From assembly GCA_001298555.1 (NCBI GenBank), contig LJCW01000186.1, forward strand, positions 17,226-81,225: a stretch of DNA of 64,000 bases, written 5' to 3'. Shown here in pieces: positions 18,773-27,216 of the stretch. The position numbers were made by a program, and so were the translations under genes. The notes beneath the pieces are model-generated. The model ran no database searches, was not told the DNA's origin, and saw only the letters and a program-made list of their open reading frames with translations. Numbering within the stretch: position 1 is the first letter of the stretch; the number at the start of each line of letters is the position of its first letter. The stretch comes from Actinobacteria bacterium OV450 (lineage in GTDB: Bacteria > Actinomycetota > Actinomycetes > Streptomycetales > Streptomycetaceae).

Positions 18773-19032
18773 CCGGCCCGCCGCCCCGCCGCGGCCGCCG
18801 CATCCCACCGCTTCACGCCCCACCGCTTCACCGCCCCACCTGCGTCACTGCTTCACCGCGCCACCACGCGCCCCGCCTCACCGCGCACCGCGTCCGCCGG
18901 CCTGACAGCTGCTCCTGCAGGGCAGCCGTCCACCCGCCCGGTGCGCCCACAGACTTCCGGCCCTCGACGGGCCTGCCTGCGGAACCCGCAGCGCCACCCC
19001 ACACGTCACTTCACGCCATACGGAGCTTCGCC

Positions 19033-20667
19033 ATGTCCCGCAGCACCCTGAAGACCACCGCCATCCGCCTCACCTCCGCCTCGGCCCTGGCCGTGTCCGT
19101 GCTCACCGCGGTCGTCGCCTCCCCGGCCAGCGCCTCGACGCTGACGGACGGCATCTCGGCCACCGCCAAGGCCGAGAACGGCAACGGCGCCTGTGCCCAC
19201 GGCGGTTACGTCGGTGGCCCCAACCAGTCCAGCAGCTGCTACGGCGGCACCACCACGGCCCACGCCTGGTGTGCGGACTTCGCCGGCTGGGTCTGGGCCC
19301 GCAACGGGGTCACGGGCCTGGCCAGCCTGGACGACCGGGCCGCCAGCTTCATGGACTACGGCAAGAAGTACGGGACGATCTCCAGCACGCCGCACGTCGG
19401 TGACGCCGTCGTCTACAACTACAACGGCAGCGACTACGCCGACCACGTGGCCCTGGTGACCGGGGTCTCCGGGGGCACGGTCACGATCACCGGCGGCAAC
19501 CAGGGGGGCCGCCCCGGCCACGTCAGCACCAACTCCACTTCCTCGTACAGCGTCGGTTCGTCTCCCTGGGGCCAGCGGATCAGCGGCTACGTCTCGCCCG
19601 CCGGCAGCAACACCCCCACGCTCCCCAACCCGGCCGGCCTGCCCGCCGGAACGCTCGTGAAGTCGCCCAACGGCCCTGACGTGAAGGTGATGATCAGCGG
19701 TGCGGGCATTCCGGTCGCCGCCTCCGACGTCACCCCGGACAAGTACGACCTGAGCAAGATCGTCACGGTGGACGACACGGCCTTCCGGTCCCTGCCGAGC
19801 GCCCCGCCCGCCGGCACCGTGGTCCACGACCAGGCCGGCGGAGCCGAGCGCTACGTGATCGTCGACGGTACGGCGCTGCTGATCGGCGCCCAGGACTGGA
19901 CCGCCGCCGGGTACAACGTCCGTGCCGACATGGGCGTTCCGACGGCCTGGCTGCAGAACGCCGCCCAGCGCAACCTGACGACCGGCATCGTCGTGATGGA
20001 CCAGACCGGCACCGACCCCGGCCGCTACGTCATCGTCAACGGTGCGGCGCTGCACATCTCGGCCTCCGAGTGGACCGCCGACGACTACAACACCCAGACC
20101 CTGATGGGTGTCCCGGGCCAGTGGCTGAAGTCCGCCGTCGCCAAGTCCGTGCCGACCGGCACCGTGATGATGGACCAGTCGGGCACCGACCCGAACCGCT
20201 ACGTCATGATCGCCGGTGCCGCGGTGCACATCTCGGCCTCCGAGTGGACCGGCAACGGGTACGACAAGCAGAGCCTGATGGGTGTCCCGGGTGAGTGGCT
20301 GGCCTCCACCGTCTCCAAGCAGGTGGCCAACGGCTCGATCGTCAAGGACGCCTCGGGTGCCAACTCCACGGTGTACGTGATGGCGGGCGGCGTCGCGGTG
20401 CCGCTGACCTACGCCGACTTCACCGGCTTCGGCTACGACAAGCGTTCGCTGCTCGGCACCCCGGGTGAGTACCTGGCCTCGGCCGCCGCGAAGGCCGCCC
20501 CGGCCGACGGCACGATGCTGCTCTCGCCCGACAGCAACACCGTCTGGCAGATCCAGGGCGGCAAGAAGAAGGCCATGACCGCCGACCAGTTCGGCGAGGG
20601 CAAGCTCAGCTTCGACGACGTGATCAGCGTCCCGACCGCCTTCACGGCGAAGTTCCCGACCGTCTGA
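19033..20667 (+). CDS. secreted CHAP amidase/endopeptidase with C-terminal repeat domain
   Basis: 544 residues from ATG 19033; the upstream extension is rejected because the signal peptide (residues 1-35, ending SPASAS) starts here. CHAP domain at about 50-190 with catalytic Cys80 (AHAWCADFAGW) and His138 (DYADHVALVTG). It probably cleaves peptidoglycan stems or cross-bridges outside the cell. Residues 203-544 hold six units of about 58 residues, each with the pattern GTVVxDQ..., YVIVxGxALxIxAxxWT and MGVPxxWL. The same repeats end the Rpf-like enzyme downstream. Units 3 and 4 are recent duplicates at DNA level. The 260-bp leader (18773-19032) shows only CCACCGCTTCAC short repeats and no recognisable riboswitch. 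Confidence 0.88.
   Translation: MSRSTLKTTAIRLTSASALAVSVLTAVVASPASASTLTDGISATAKAENGNGACAHGGYVGGPNQSSSCYGGTTTAHAWCADFAGWVWARNGVTGLASLDDRAASFMDYGKKYGTISSTPHVGDAVVYNYNGSDYADHVALVTGVSGGTVTITGGNQGGRPGHVSTNSTSSYSVGSSPWGQRISGYVSPAGSNTPTLPNPAGLPAGTLVKSPNGPDVKVMISGAGIPVAASDVTPDKYDLSKIVTVDDTAFRSLPSAPPAGTVVHDQAGGAERYVIVDGTALLIGAQDWTAAGYNVRADMGVPTAWLQNAAQRNLTTGIVVMDQTGTDPGRYVIVNGAALHISASEWTADDYNTQTLMGVPGQWLKSAVAKSVPTGTVMMDQSGTDPNRYVMIAGAAVHISASEWTGNGYDKQSLMGVPGEWLASTVSKQVANGSIVKDASGANSTVYVMAGGVAVPLTYADFTGFGYDKRSLLGTPGEYLASAAAKAAPADGTMLLSPDSNTVWQIQGGKKKAMTADQFGEGKLSFDDVISVPTAFTAKFPTV
19972..20319 (+). repeat. Duplicated 174-bp coding unit in the CHAP gene
   Basis: Two adjacent 174-bp units (19972-20145 and 20146-20319, 58 codons each) are highly similar, sharing long runs such as the stretch encoding HISASEWT and LMGVPG. 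The neighbouring Rpf-like gene has one unit at this place, so the CHAP gene gained, or the other lost, a whole repeat. Confidence 0.75.
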
Positions 20668-20678
20668 TCATCGCCCCG

Positions 20679-20716
20679 CCCGAGCCGCCCGGTCCACACC
20701 GGCCGGGCGGCTCGGG
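20679..20716 (+). terminator. Terminator after the CHAP gene
   Basis: A perfect 14-bp stem (CCCGAGCCGCCCGG at 20679-20692 with 20703-20716) and 10-nt loop start 12 bp after the stop codon. This suggests the CHAP and Rpf-like genes are separate transcription units. Confidence 0.75.
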
Positions 20717-20844
20717 CCGGCCCGGGCCCCGCCCCGCGGCTTCCGCGCCGGGCTCGCCGCCCCCACGCCCGCCGCCCCCGCACTCGCCGCCCCCGCAGCC
20801 GCCGACCTCCAGGCCTGCGCCCTGAACTCCCCGAGGAACACTCC

Positions 20845-22101
20845 GTGCTGTCTGCCGCCCGCAAGAAGTCCGCGCTCGCCGTCACCGCCACCGCTCTCGT
20901 CGCACTCGCCGCCCCGCTGCTCACGACCACCACCGCCTCGGCCGCCTCCGTCTCGACCTGGGACAAGGTCGCCCAGTGCGAGGCCAGCGGCAACTGGAGC
21001 ATCAACACCGGCAACGGCTACTACGGCGGCCTCCAGATCTCGATGTCGACGTGGCGCGCCTTCGGCGGCACGCAGTACGCCTCCCGCCCCGACCAGGCGA
21101 CCAAGCAGCAGCAGATCCTGACGGGCGAGAAGATCCTCGCGGGTCAGGGCCAGGGCGCCTGGCCGTCCTGCGGTCCCGCCGCCGGTCTGGGCGCCGACCA
21201 CGCCAACCCGTACCCGAGCGCCCCGTCCTACCCGGACCCCTCCTCCCTGGGCGCCGGCACGCTGGTCAAGTCGCCGAACGGCCCGGCCGTGAAGGTCATG
21301 GTCGAGGGCGCGGGCGTCCCGGTGGCGGGCTCCGACGTCACCCCCGACCACTACGACCTGAGCAAGATCGTCCTCGTGGACGACGCCGCCTTCAACGGCC
21401 TGCCGAGCGCCCCGCCGGCCGGTACCGTCGTGCACGACCAGGCCGGCGGTGCCAACCGGTACGTGGTGATCGACGGCGCCGCCCTGCCGATCAGCGCCTC
21501 GGACTGGACCGCCGACGGCTACAACGTCCGTCGCGACATGGGCGTTCCGACCTCCTGGCTGCAGGCCGCGGTCCAGCGCAGCGTCTCGAACGGCCGCGTG
21601 GTGATGGACCAGACCGGCACCGACCCGGCCCGCTACGTCATGGTCAACGGCTCGGCGCTGCACATCTCGGCCGCCGAGTGGACGGCCAACGGCTACGACG
21701 GCCGCTCCCTGATGGGCGTCCCGACCAGCTGGCTGGCCTCCACCGCGGCCAAGCAGCTGGCCAACGGCACCATCGTCAAGGACGCGTCGGGCGCCAACCC
21801 CACGGTCTACGTGATGGCGGGCGGCGTCGCGGTCCCGCTGACGTACGCCGACTTCACCGGCCTCGGCTACGACAAGCGTCCGCTGGAGGCCGCTCCCGGC
21901 GAGTGGCTGGGCTCGGCCGCCGCGAAGGCCGCCCCCGCCGACGGCACGATGCTGCTCTCCCCGGGCAGCAACACCGTCTGGCAGGTCCAGGGCGGCAAGA
22001 AGCGAGCGATGTCCGCCGACGAGTTCGGTGCGGGCAAGCTCAGCTTCGATGACGTGATCAGCGTCCCGGCCGCCTTCACGGCGAAGTTCCCGACCGTCTG
22101 A
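20845..22101 (+). CDS. secreted transglycosylase (Rpf-like) with C-terminal repeat domain
   Basis: 418 residues from GTG 20845 (GAGGAA upstream). Signal peptide about 1-34 (ending TTASA), then an Rpf/transglycosylase domain (about 36-112): STWDKVAQCEASGNW with catalytic Glu46, and GYYGGLQISMSTWRAFGG. It cleaves peptidoglycan glycan strands, as resuscitation-promoting factors do during spore germination. Residues 130-418 carry five of the 58-residue repeats found in the CHAP protein, with near-identical last units ending FTAKFPTV. Both genes therefore make different cutting domains joined to one probable wall- or glycan-binding scaffold. Confidence 0.9.
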   Translation: MLSAARKKSALAVTATALVALAAPLLTTTTASAASVSTWDKVAQCEASGNWSINTGNGYYGGLQISMSTWRAFGGTQYASRPDQATKQQQILTGEKILAGQGQGAWPSCGPAAGLGADHANPYPSAPSYPDPSSLGAGTLVKSPNGPAVKVMVEGAGVPVAGSDVTPDHYDLSKIVLVDDAAFNGLPSAPPAGTVVHDQAGGANRYVVIDGAALPISASDWTADGYNVRRDMGVPTSWLQAAVQRSVSNGRVVMDQTGTDPARYVMVNGSALHISAAEWTANGYDGRSLMGVPTSWLASTAAKQLANGTIVKDASGANPTVYVMAGGVAVPLTYADFTGLGYDKRPLEAAPGEWLGSAAAKAAPADGTMLLSPGSNTVWQVQGGKKRAMSADEFGAGKLSFDDVISVPAAFTAKFPTV

Positions 22102-22125
22102 TCACCGCGGCCCGCACCGCACAAC

Positions 22126-22168
22126 GGGGTCGGCCCCCGCTCCCTCACCGGGAGCGGGGGCCGACCCC
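22126..22168. terminator. Strong two-way terminator
   Basis: A perfect 19-bp inverted repeat (22126-22144 with 22150-22168) with a 5-nt loop separates the Rpf-like gene from the convergent ABC permease gene. It is the longest perfect stem noted in the window. Confidence 0.85.
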
Positions 22169-22181
22169 TGTGTGCCGGGCC

Positions 22182-23837
22182 TCAGCCCTTGCTGACCGCC
22201 AGCAGGATCTCCGGCAGCTTCCGCGCCACCGTCGGCGCCGCCAGCCGAAGCCCCGCCCAGGCGGCCAGGGTGCCCCAGACCGCGCCCAGCGGGAGCAGGA
22301 TCCAGGTGAGGGACGCGTGGTCCGCCACCTTCAGGTAGACCGCCAGGACGATCACCGGGGAGCAGATCACCGCCGAGGTGAGCATGCCGCCGAAGATGCC
22401 CGCCCAGGCGAGCCCGGCCTGCCCCGGGGCCACGTTCTTGAACGCGCCGTCCGTCGGGATCGAGTACGGGAAGCGGGCCGAGGCCAGCGCGCCCGTGCAC
22501 AGCATCGAGCCGAGCAGGGCCAGGCCCACCCCGAGTCCGGCCGGGAGGCGGCTCCAGTCGTGCAGCAGCGCCGTCGTGACCGCCGTGACCAGGACCGTGT
22601 ACGGGACGGTGACCAGGGCCAGGGCGTACGCGCGGGCCCGCAGCTCCTCGAAGGCCTCCCGCGTCGTCGAGATGGTCTGCGCGACCATCCAGAACGCCGA
22701 GGTGTCCTGGCCGAACTGGTTGTACATCTGGATGCCGAGCATGCCCGTGCCGAAGCAGGCCAGGTACACCGAGCCCGTGCCCTGGAGGGCGTTGAAGACC
22801 GGGATGATCAGGCCCACCGCCAGGCCCGTGACCCACGCCGACTTCGTCTTCGGGTCGCGGACCACGTACCGCAGCGTGCGCTGCATGACCGCGCCCGTCC
22901 GCCCTGCGGGCAGGAACGCCCAGGCGCCGGTGCCGCCCGCGGACTCCCGCTTCGACGGCTTCGCCGCCGCGATCGTCGAGCCGTCGGGAGTGACCATCAG
23001 GCGGGTCAGGCTGCGCTCCCAGAACCACAGGAGCAGCCCCAGCGCGAGGACCGTGACCGCCAGCTGGCCCGCCGCCACGCCGTACGAGCCCTTGCTCGCC
23101 GAGTCCACCATGCCGATGGCCGACGCCGGCGGCAGCCACCGCACCACCGCCTCGGCCGGCTCCAGCGTGGCCAGGCCGCCCGACTGCGACAGGCGCTGGC
23201 CGGCGAAGTTCGCCACCTGCGCGCCGAGCGCGATCAGCAGGCCGCTGAGCACCGCGAGGTCGCGGCCCTTGCGGCTGGTCAGCAGCCGGACGTTCGCCGT
23301 GGCCACTGCGCGGGCCAGGGTGACGCAGCCCAGCAGCAGGAGCGGCACGGCCGGTACGGCGGCCACGATGCCCGCCGCGCCCCGCGCGACGGCCACCACG
23401 GAGCCCACCGCCAGGCAGACGGTGAACATCGGGCCGATGCCGACCAGCGAGGAGGCCAGCAGGGCCCGGACGAGCGGACGCGGCCGCAGCGGCAGCATGA
23501 CCAGCCGGCTCGGGTCGAGCGTCTCGTCCCCGGTGGGGAAGAACAGCGGCATGAACGTCCAGCCGAGCGCGATGATCGCGGCGAGCAGGACGACGACCGT
23601 GCCCGCGTGCGCGTTCCCGTGCAGCACGGCCAGGCCGAGCATCGCGAAGAACGCCACCACCAGGGAGAACGCCAGCGAACCGAAGTAGGCGGCCTTGCGC
23701 TTCGAGGAGCCCTTGAGCCCGTTGCGGATCAGCGAGAGCTTGAGGCGGACGAAGACGGCGGTCAGGTTGACCCCGGGGGCCGCGGCCGAGGTGGCGGCCG
23801 GGGCGGCCGCCGGGGCGGAGGCGGATGCGGTGCTCAT
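22182..23837 (-). CDS. ABC transporter permease
   Basis: 551 residues; ATG 23837 overlaps the stop of the ATPase gene (ATGA). About 10-12 hydrophobic segments, for example AAYFGSLAFSLVVAFFAMLG, VVVLLAAIIALGWTFMPLFF, GIVAAVPAVPLLLLGCVTLA and LAVTVLALGLLLWFWERSL. It probably forms the membrane channel of a two-gene ABC exporter with the ATPase encoded upstream. The substrate is unknown; no binding protein or biosynthetic gene is linked. The N-terminus is an Ala-rich, disordered tail (SASAPAAAPAATSAAAPG). Confidence 0.87.
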   Translation of the reverse strand: MSTASASAPAAAPAATSAAAPGVNLTAVFVRLKLSLIRNGLKGSSKRKAAYFGSLAFSLVVAFFAMLGLAVLHGNAHAGTVVVLLAAIIALGWTFMPLFFPTGDETLDPSRLVMLPLRPRPLVRALLASSLVGIGPMFTVCLAVGSVVAVARGAAGIVAAVPAVPLLLLGCVTLARAVATANVRLLTSRKGRDLAVLSGLLIALGAQVANFAGQRLSQSGGLATLEPAEAVVRWLPPASAIGMVDSASKGSYGVAAGQLAVTVLALGLLLWFWERSLTRLMVTPDGSTIAAAKPSKRESAGGTGAWAFLPAGRTGAVMQRTLRYVVRDPKTKSAWVTGLAVGLIIPVFNALQGTGSVYLACFGTGMLGIQMYNQFGQDTSAFWMVAQTISTTREAFEELRARAYALALVTVPYTVLVTAVTTALLHDWSRLPAGLGVGLALLGSMLCTGALASARFPYSIPTDGAFKNVAPGQAGLAWAGIFGGMLTSAVICSPVIVLAVYLKVADHASLTWILLPLGAVWGTLAAWAGLRLAAPTVARKLPEILLAVSKG

Positions 23838-24676
23838 CGGGCGGCCTGCCCGCCGAGCCAGTCCAGGGAGTCGCCCGCGTCGCGCCCGCCCGCGCCGACC
23901 AATTCCAGGAACGCGGCCTGCAGCGAGGGCGCGTCGCCCCGTACGTCCGCCAGCGGGCCCGCGGCGCGGATCCGGCCGGCGGCCATGACGGCGACCCAGT
24001 CGCACAGCGACTCGACGAGCTCCATGACGTGGGAGGAGAAGACGACCGTGGCGCCGGAGGAGGTGTACCGCTCCAGCACCCCGCGGATGGTCTGCGCCGA
24101 CACCGGGTCGACGCCCTCGAACGGCTCGTCCAGGAACAGCACTTCGGGGTTGTGCAGCAGGGCGGCGGCCAGGCCGATCTTCTTCCGCATGCCCGTCGAG
24201 TAGTCCACGACCAGCTTGTGCTGCGAGCCCGCGAGGTCCAGGACGTCCAGGAGCTGCGTCGCCCGCTTGTCGGTCTCCTCGCCGGACAGGCCGCGCAGCC
24301 GGCCCATGTAGCCGAGCAGTTCGCGTCCCGACAGCCGCTCGAACAGCCGCAGGCCCTCGGGCAGTACGCCGATCCGCCGCTTCACCTCGACCGGGTCGCT
24401 CCACACGTCGTGTCCGGCGACGACGACGCGCCCCATGTCGGGGCGGAGCAGACCAGTGATCATGGACAGTGTCGTCGTCTTGCCCGCGCCGTTCGGGCCG
24501 ACCAGGCCGATGAACTGGCCCGCGGGCAGCTCCAGGTCGATCCCCGCGACCGCGACCTGCTCGCCGAAGCGCTTCCACAGGCCCTCGACCCGCACTGCCG
24601 CCCGTCCGGTGGACGGTGCGGGTCGCGCACCGCCCGGTCCGTCCGTCCCACCCGTCGCAACTGCCTGGTCCGGCAT
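23834..24676 (-). CDS. ABC transporter ATP-binding protein
   Basis: 280 residues. Walker A GLVGPNGAGKTTT, Q-loop region RRIGVLPEGLRLFERLSG, signature variant YSTGMRKKIGLAAAL (STGM in place of SGGQ), Walker B EVLFLDEPFEGVD, and H-loop FSSHVMELVE. This form is common among ABC-2-type exporters. It is translationally coupled to the permease at 22182-23837. A 146-bp gap separates it from the same-strand prim-pol-like gene (ending 24823), so its own promoter is likely there. Confidence 0.92.
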   Translation of the reverse strand: MPDQAVATGGTDGPGGARPAPSTGRAAVRVEGLWKRFGEQVAVAGIDLELPAGQFIGLVGPNGAGKTTTLSMITGLLRPDMGRVVVAGHDVWSDPVEVKRRIGVLPEGLRLFERLSGRELLGYMGRLRGLSGEETDKRATQLLDVLDLAGSQHKLVVDYSTGMRKKIGLAAALLHNPEVLFLDEPFEGVDPVSAQTIRGVLERYTSSGATVVFSSHVMELVESLCDWVAVMAAGRIRAAGPLADVRGDAPSLQAAFLELVGAGGRDAGDSLDWLGGQAAR

Positions 24677-24822
24677 GCGCCTGCCTCTCGTTCCGTTCCC
24701 CGTGGTCCTGCCTTCTTCACGATAGGAGGACGGGGAGAGGCCGGGCAGTTACTTATGTCATGAGTTTTCGTACAGGAATTCCCTGTTCCGCACCGGGCTG
24801 ACCTGCGATCTTGCGGGGCGGG

Positions 24823-25509
24823 TCAGGCGCCGCGCCGGTCCCGGTCCGCCGCGGCCTCACGCCCGCAGGCGTACGCCAGCGCCGCGATCAGTTCCTCCGT
24901 GTCCGGCAGCCACCGGTTGGCCGGAGTGGGCCGGCGCGCCCACTGGACGGAGCCCCGGCCGCCGAAGCGGGTGGGCGGGGCGGCCACGTACTCGCCCTCG
25001 CCCCGCGCGGCGAGGTCGATCGACGCCGGCGACCAGCCGAGCCCCCGCACCAGGTCCGGCACCTTCGCCCCGGCGCCCGGCAGGACGAAGAACAGCATCC
25101 GGTGGTCGGGGGTGAGAGCGACCGGTCCGAGCGTGCGCTCCATCCGCTCCAGCCGCGCCAGCGCCAGGAACCCGGCCGAGTCCGGGACGTCCAGCGCGTC
25201 GAACGTCCGGCCCGTCGGCAGCAGGATCGAGGCCTCGGGGTGCTTCGCCCAGATCCGCCGCACCTGGACCGCGCTGCCCGTCGCCAGCGACGCCCAGTCC
25301 TTCACCGTGGGGTGTGCGCCCGGCGCCGGGCAGTCCTGCGCCCCGCACGAGCACAGCTCCCGCCCGTCCGCGGACTCCAGCCAGGTGCCGGCGAAGACGT
25401 CCCAGTGCCGTTCTTCCGTGTACCGCACGGCATGGTCCAGCAACTGCTCGCCGCGCTGCTTGGGGATGGGTGCGGTCTCCGTGACTGCGATGGTCTCTTC
25501 CACGCCCAT
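24823..25509 (-). CDS. prim-pol domain protein (bifunctional DNA primase/polymerase type)
   Basis: 228 residues from ATG 25509 (GGGGA upstream); an in-frame ATG nine codons... further upstream would add only a few residues. The N-terminal prim-pol-like domain shows a Cys/His patch CSCGAQDCPAPGAHP (about residues 50-65), ASILLPTGRTFDALDVPDSA with candidate metal-binding acids, and the late block YVAAPPTRFGGRGSVQWARR. It ends without helicase or primase C-terminal modules, so it is a stand-alone small version. Streptomyces carry several such chromosomal proteins whose job is not settled; a role in DNA repair or a regulatory role is possible. It is divergent from the NsdA-like regulator. Confidence 0.75.
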   Translation of the reverse strand: MGVEETIAVTETAPIPKQRGEQLLDHAVRYTEERHWDVFAGTWLESADGRELCSCGAQDCPAPGAHPTVKDWASLATGSAVQVRRIWAKHPEASILLPTGRTFDALDVPDSAGFLALARLERMERTLGPVALTPDHRMLFFVLPGAGAKVPDLVRGLGWSPASIDLAARGEGEYVAAPPTRFGGRGSVQWARRPTPANRWLPDTEELIAALAYACGREAAADRDRRGA

Positions 25510-25723
25510 CACAACTCCCCGGGTCACTCGGGGTTACGGGCGTAAACCGGCCGGTGGGCGGAGCATCGATCCTGCATACGGGGCGCACTGATGCACGCAC
25601 GGGGGCGCGTAGGAGGTCGGGGCGCCGGAGTTGGGTAGCGACACGACGCAGAGCGGATGATTCTCCGCACATCAGGCGGGAAGTGATCATTCCAACGATC
25701 ACCCGCGGCTACTGGGGGTTTTC

Positions 25724-27103
25724 ATGGCAGCCAGGCCTCTCGTCGCGCGCCAGCCGAATGAACGGCTACAGGCGCTCATCCAGGAAGCCGGGTGCTCGAA
25801 CGCCGGGCTCGCCCGGCGCGTCAACATGTGCGGGGCCGAACACGGCCTCGATCTCCGCTACGACAAGACCTCCGTGGCCCGGTGGTTGCGCGGCCAGCAG
25901 CCGCGCGGCCGGGCGCCCGGCATCATCGCCGAGGCGCTGGGGCGAAAACTCGGCCGGACCGTCACCATCGACGAGATCGGCATGGCCAACGGAAAGAACC
26001 TCGCGTCCGGCATCGGCCTCCAGTTCTCCCCGACCGTCATCGGGGCCATCGAGCAGGTCAGCGAGCTGTGGCGGAGCGACGTCGGCCGCCGCGACTTCCT
26101 GTCCGGGTCGAGCGTGGCCGCCTCGGCGCTCGTCGAACCGAGCCGCGACTGGCTGATCACCGGAGCCGACGCGCAGGTCGCGCGCAGCGGCGGCTCGCGC
26201 GTGGGCATGCCGGACGTGGAGGCGGTGCGGGCGACCACGGACGCCCTCAAGGACCTCGACCACCGCTTCGGCAGCGGGCACGTGCGGCCCGTCGTCGTGC
26301 ACTACCTCAACTCCGTGGTGTCCGGGCTGATCGGCGGCTCGTACCGGGAGCCGGTGGGCCGCGCGCTGTTCGCGGCGGTGGCCCGGCTGACGGAGCTGGC
26401 CGGCTACATGGCGGTCGACACGGGGCAGCCGGGCTTGGCGCAGCGGTACTACATCCAGGCGCTGCGGCTGGCACAGGCGGCGGGGGACCGGGCGTACGGG
26501 GGCTACGTCCTCGCGGCGTCCATGAGCCACCTGGCGGCGGAACTGGGCAATCCGCGGGAGATCGCGCAGCTCGCGCGGGCCGCGCAGGAGGGGACCCGCG
26601 GGCAGGTCACCCCGCGGGTCGAGGCGATGTTCTACGCCGCCGAGGCGCGCGGGCACGCCCTGCTGGGCGACACCCGGGCCACGGCGGTGCTGTCCTCGCG
26701 GGCGGTGACCGCGCTGGAGCGGGCGGAACCGGAGTCCGGCGACGACCCGGTGTGGATCCGCCACTTCGACGCGGCGTACCTCGCGGACGAGCTGGCGCAC
26801 TGCCACCGGGACCTGGGCCAGGCGGACGCGGCGGCCCGGCAGGCGGAGGAGGCCCTGCGCGGCCTCCCGCCGGGCAAGGAGCGGCGCCGGGCGATCGGCC
26901 TGCTGCTGCTGGCGGCCGCGCAGGTCCAGCAGCGGGAGGTGGAGCAGGCCTGCCAGAGCGCCGCGAAGGCGGCGGACCTGCTGTCGGGGCTCCGCTCGAC
27001 CCGTGGCGCGGAGTACCTGCAGGACTTCCGCACCCGCCTCGCCCCGTACCGCGACGAGCCGGCGGCCCGGGAATTCACCGCCCGCCTGGAGGTGGTGGCG
27101 TAG
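25724..27103 (+). CDS. NsdA-like regulator with TPR-type repeats
   Basis: 459 residues. The N-terminus (about 10-65) has the helix-turn-helix-like region common to NsdA-type Streptomyces proteins (QALIQEAGCSNAGLARRVN, KTSVARWLRGQQPRGRAPG). The rest is alpha-helical with tetratricopeptide-like units, for example PGLAQRYYIQALRLAQAAGD and ADELAHCHRDLGQADAAARQ. Relatives of this family repress sporulation and antibiotic production, but many paralogues exist and this one has no proven role. It is preceded by a 214-bp divergent promoter gap shared with the prim-pol gene. Confidence 0.82.
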   Translation: MAARPLVARQPNERLQALIQEAGCSNAGLARRVNMCGAEHGLDLRYDKTSVARWLRGQQPRGRAPGIIAEALGRKLGRTVTIDEIGMANGKNLASGIGLQFSPTVIGAIEQVSELWRSDVGRRDFLSGSSVAASALVEPSRDWLITGADAQVARSGGSRVGMPDVEAVRATTDALKDLDHRFGSGHVRPVVVHYLNSVVSGLIGGSYREPVGRALFAAVARLTELAGYMAVDTGQPGLAQRYYIQALRLAQAAGDRAYGGYVLAASMSHLAAELGNPREIAQLARAAQEGTRGQVTPRVEAMFYAAEARGHALLGDTRATAVLSSRAVTALERAEPESGDDPVWIRHFDAAYLADELAHCHRDLGQADAAARQAEEALRGLPPGKERRRAIGLLLLAAAQVQQREVEQACQSAAKAADLLSGLRSTRGAEYLQDFRTRLAPYRDEPAAREFTARLEVVA

Positions 27104-27216
27104 GAAGCCCGGGGCGGCCGCGGGGCGGGTGGGCCTGACGGGGGCGGGGTGACCGGGTAGCGTGAGCCGACGGTTCCGTAGTTCGGAGTATCGGAAAAGT
27201 CGGTGAAGGAGTCCCG

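Noticed and set aside
18493..19032. N-terminal extension of the CHAP protein
   Set aside because: It would place 180 disordered residues before a clear signal peptide and would overlap the small secreted-peptide gene.
18773..20844. c-di-AMP (ydaO) riboswitch before the CHAP or Rpf-like gene
   Set aside because: Such riboswitches often precede these genes in actinobacteria, but the conserved GGGUGAAUC-like core was not found in either leader.
24616..25702. Extra genes overlapping the ABC ATPase promoter and the prim-pol gene
   Set aside because: The candidate frames have no ribosome-binding site and simply mirror the coding bias of the opposite strand.
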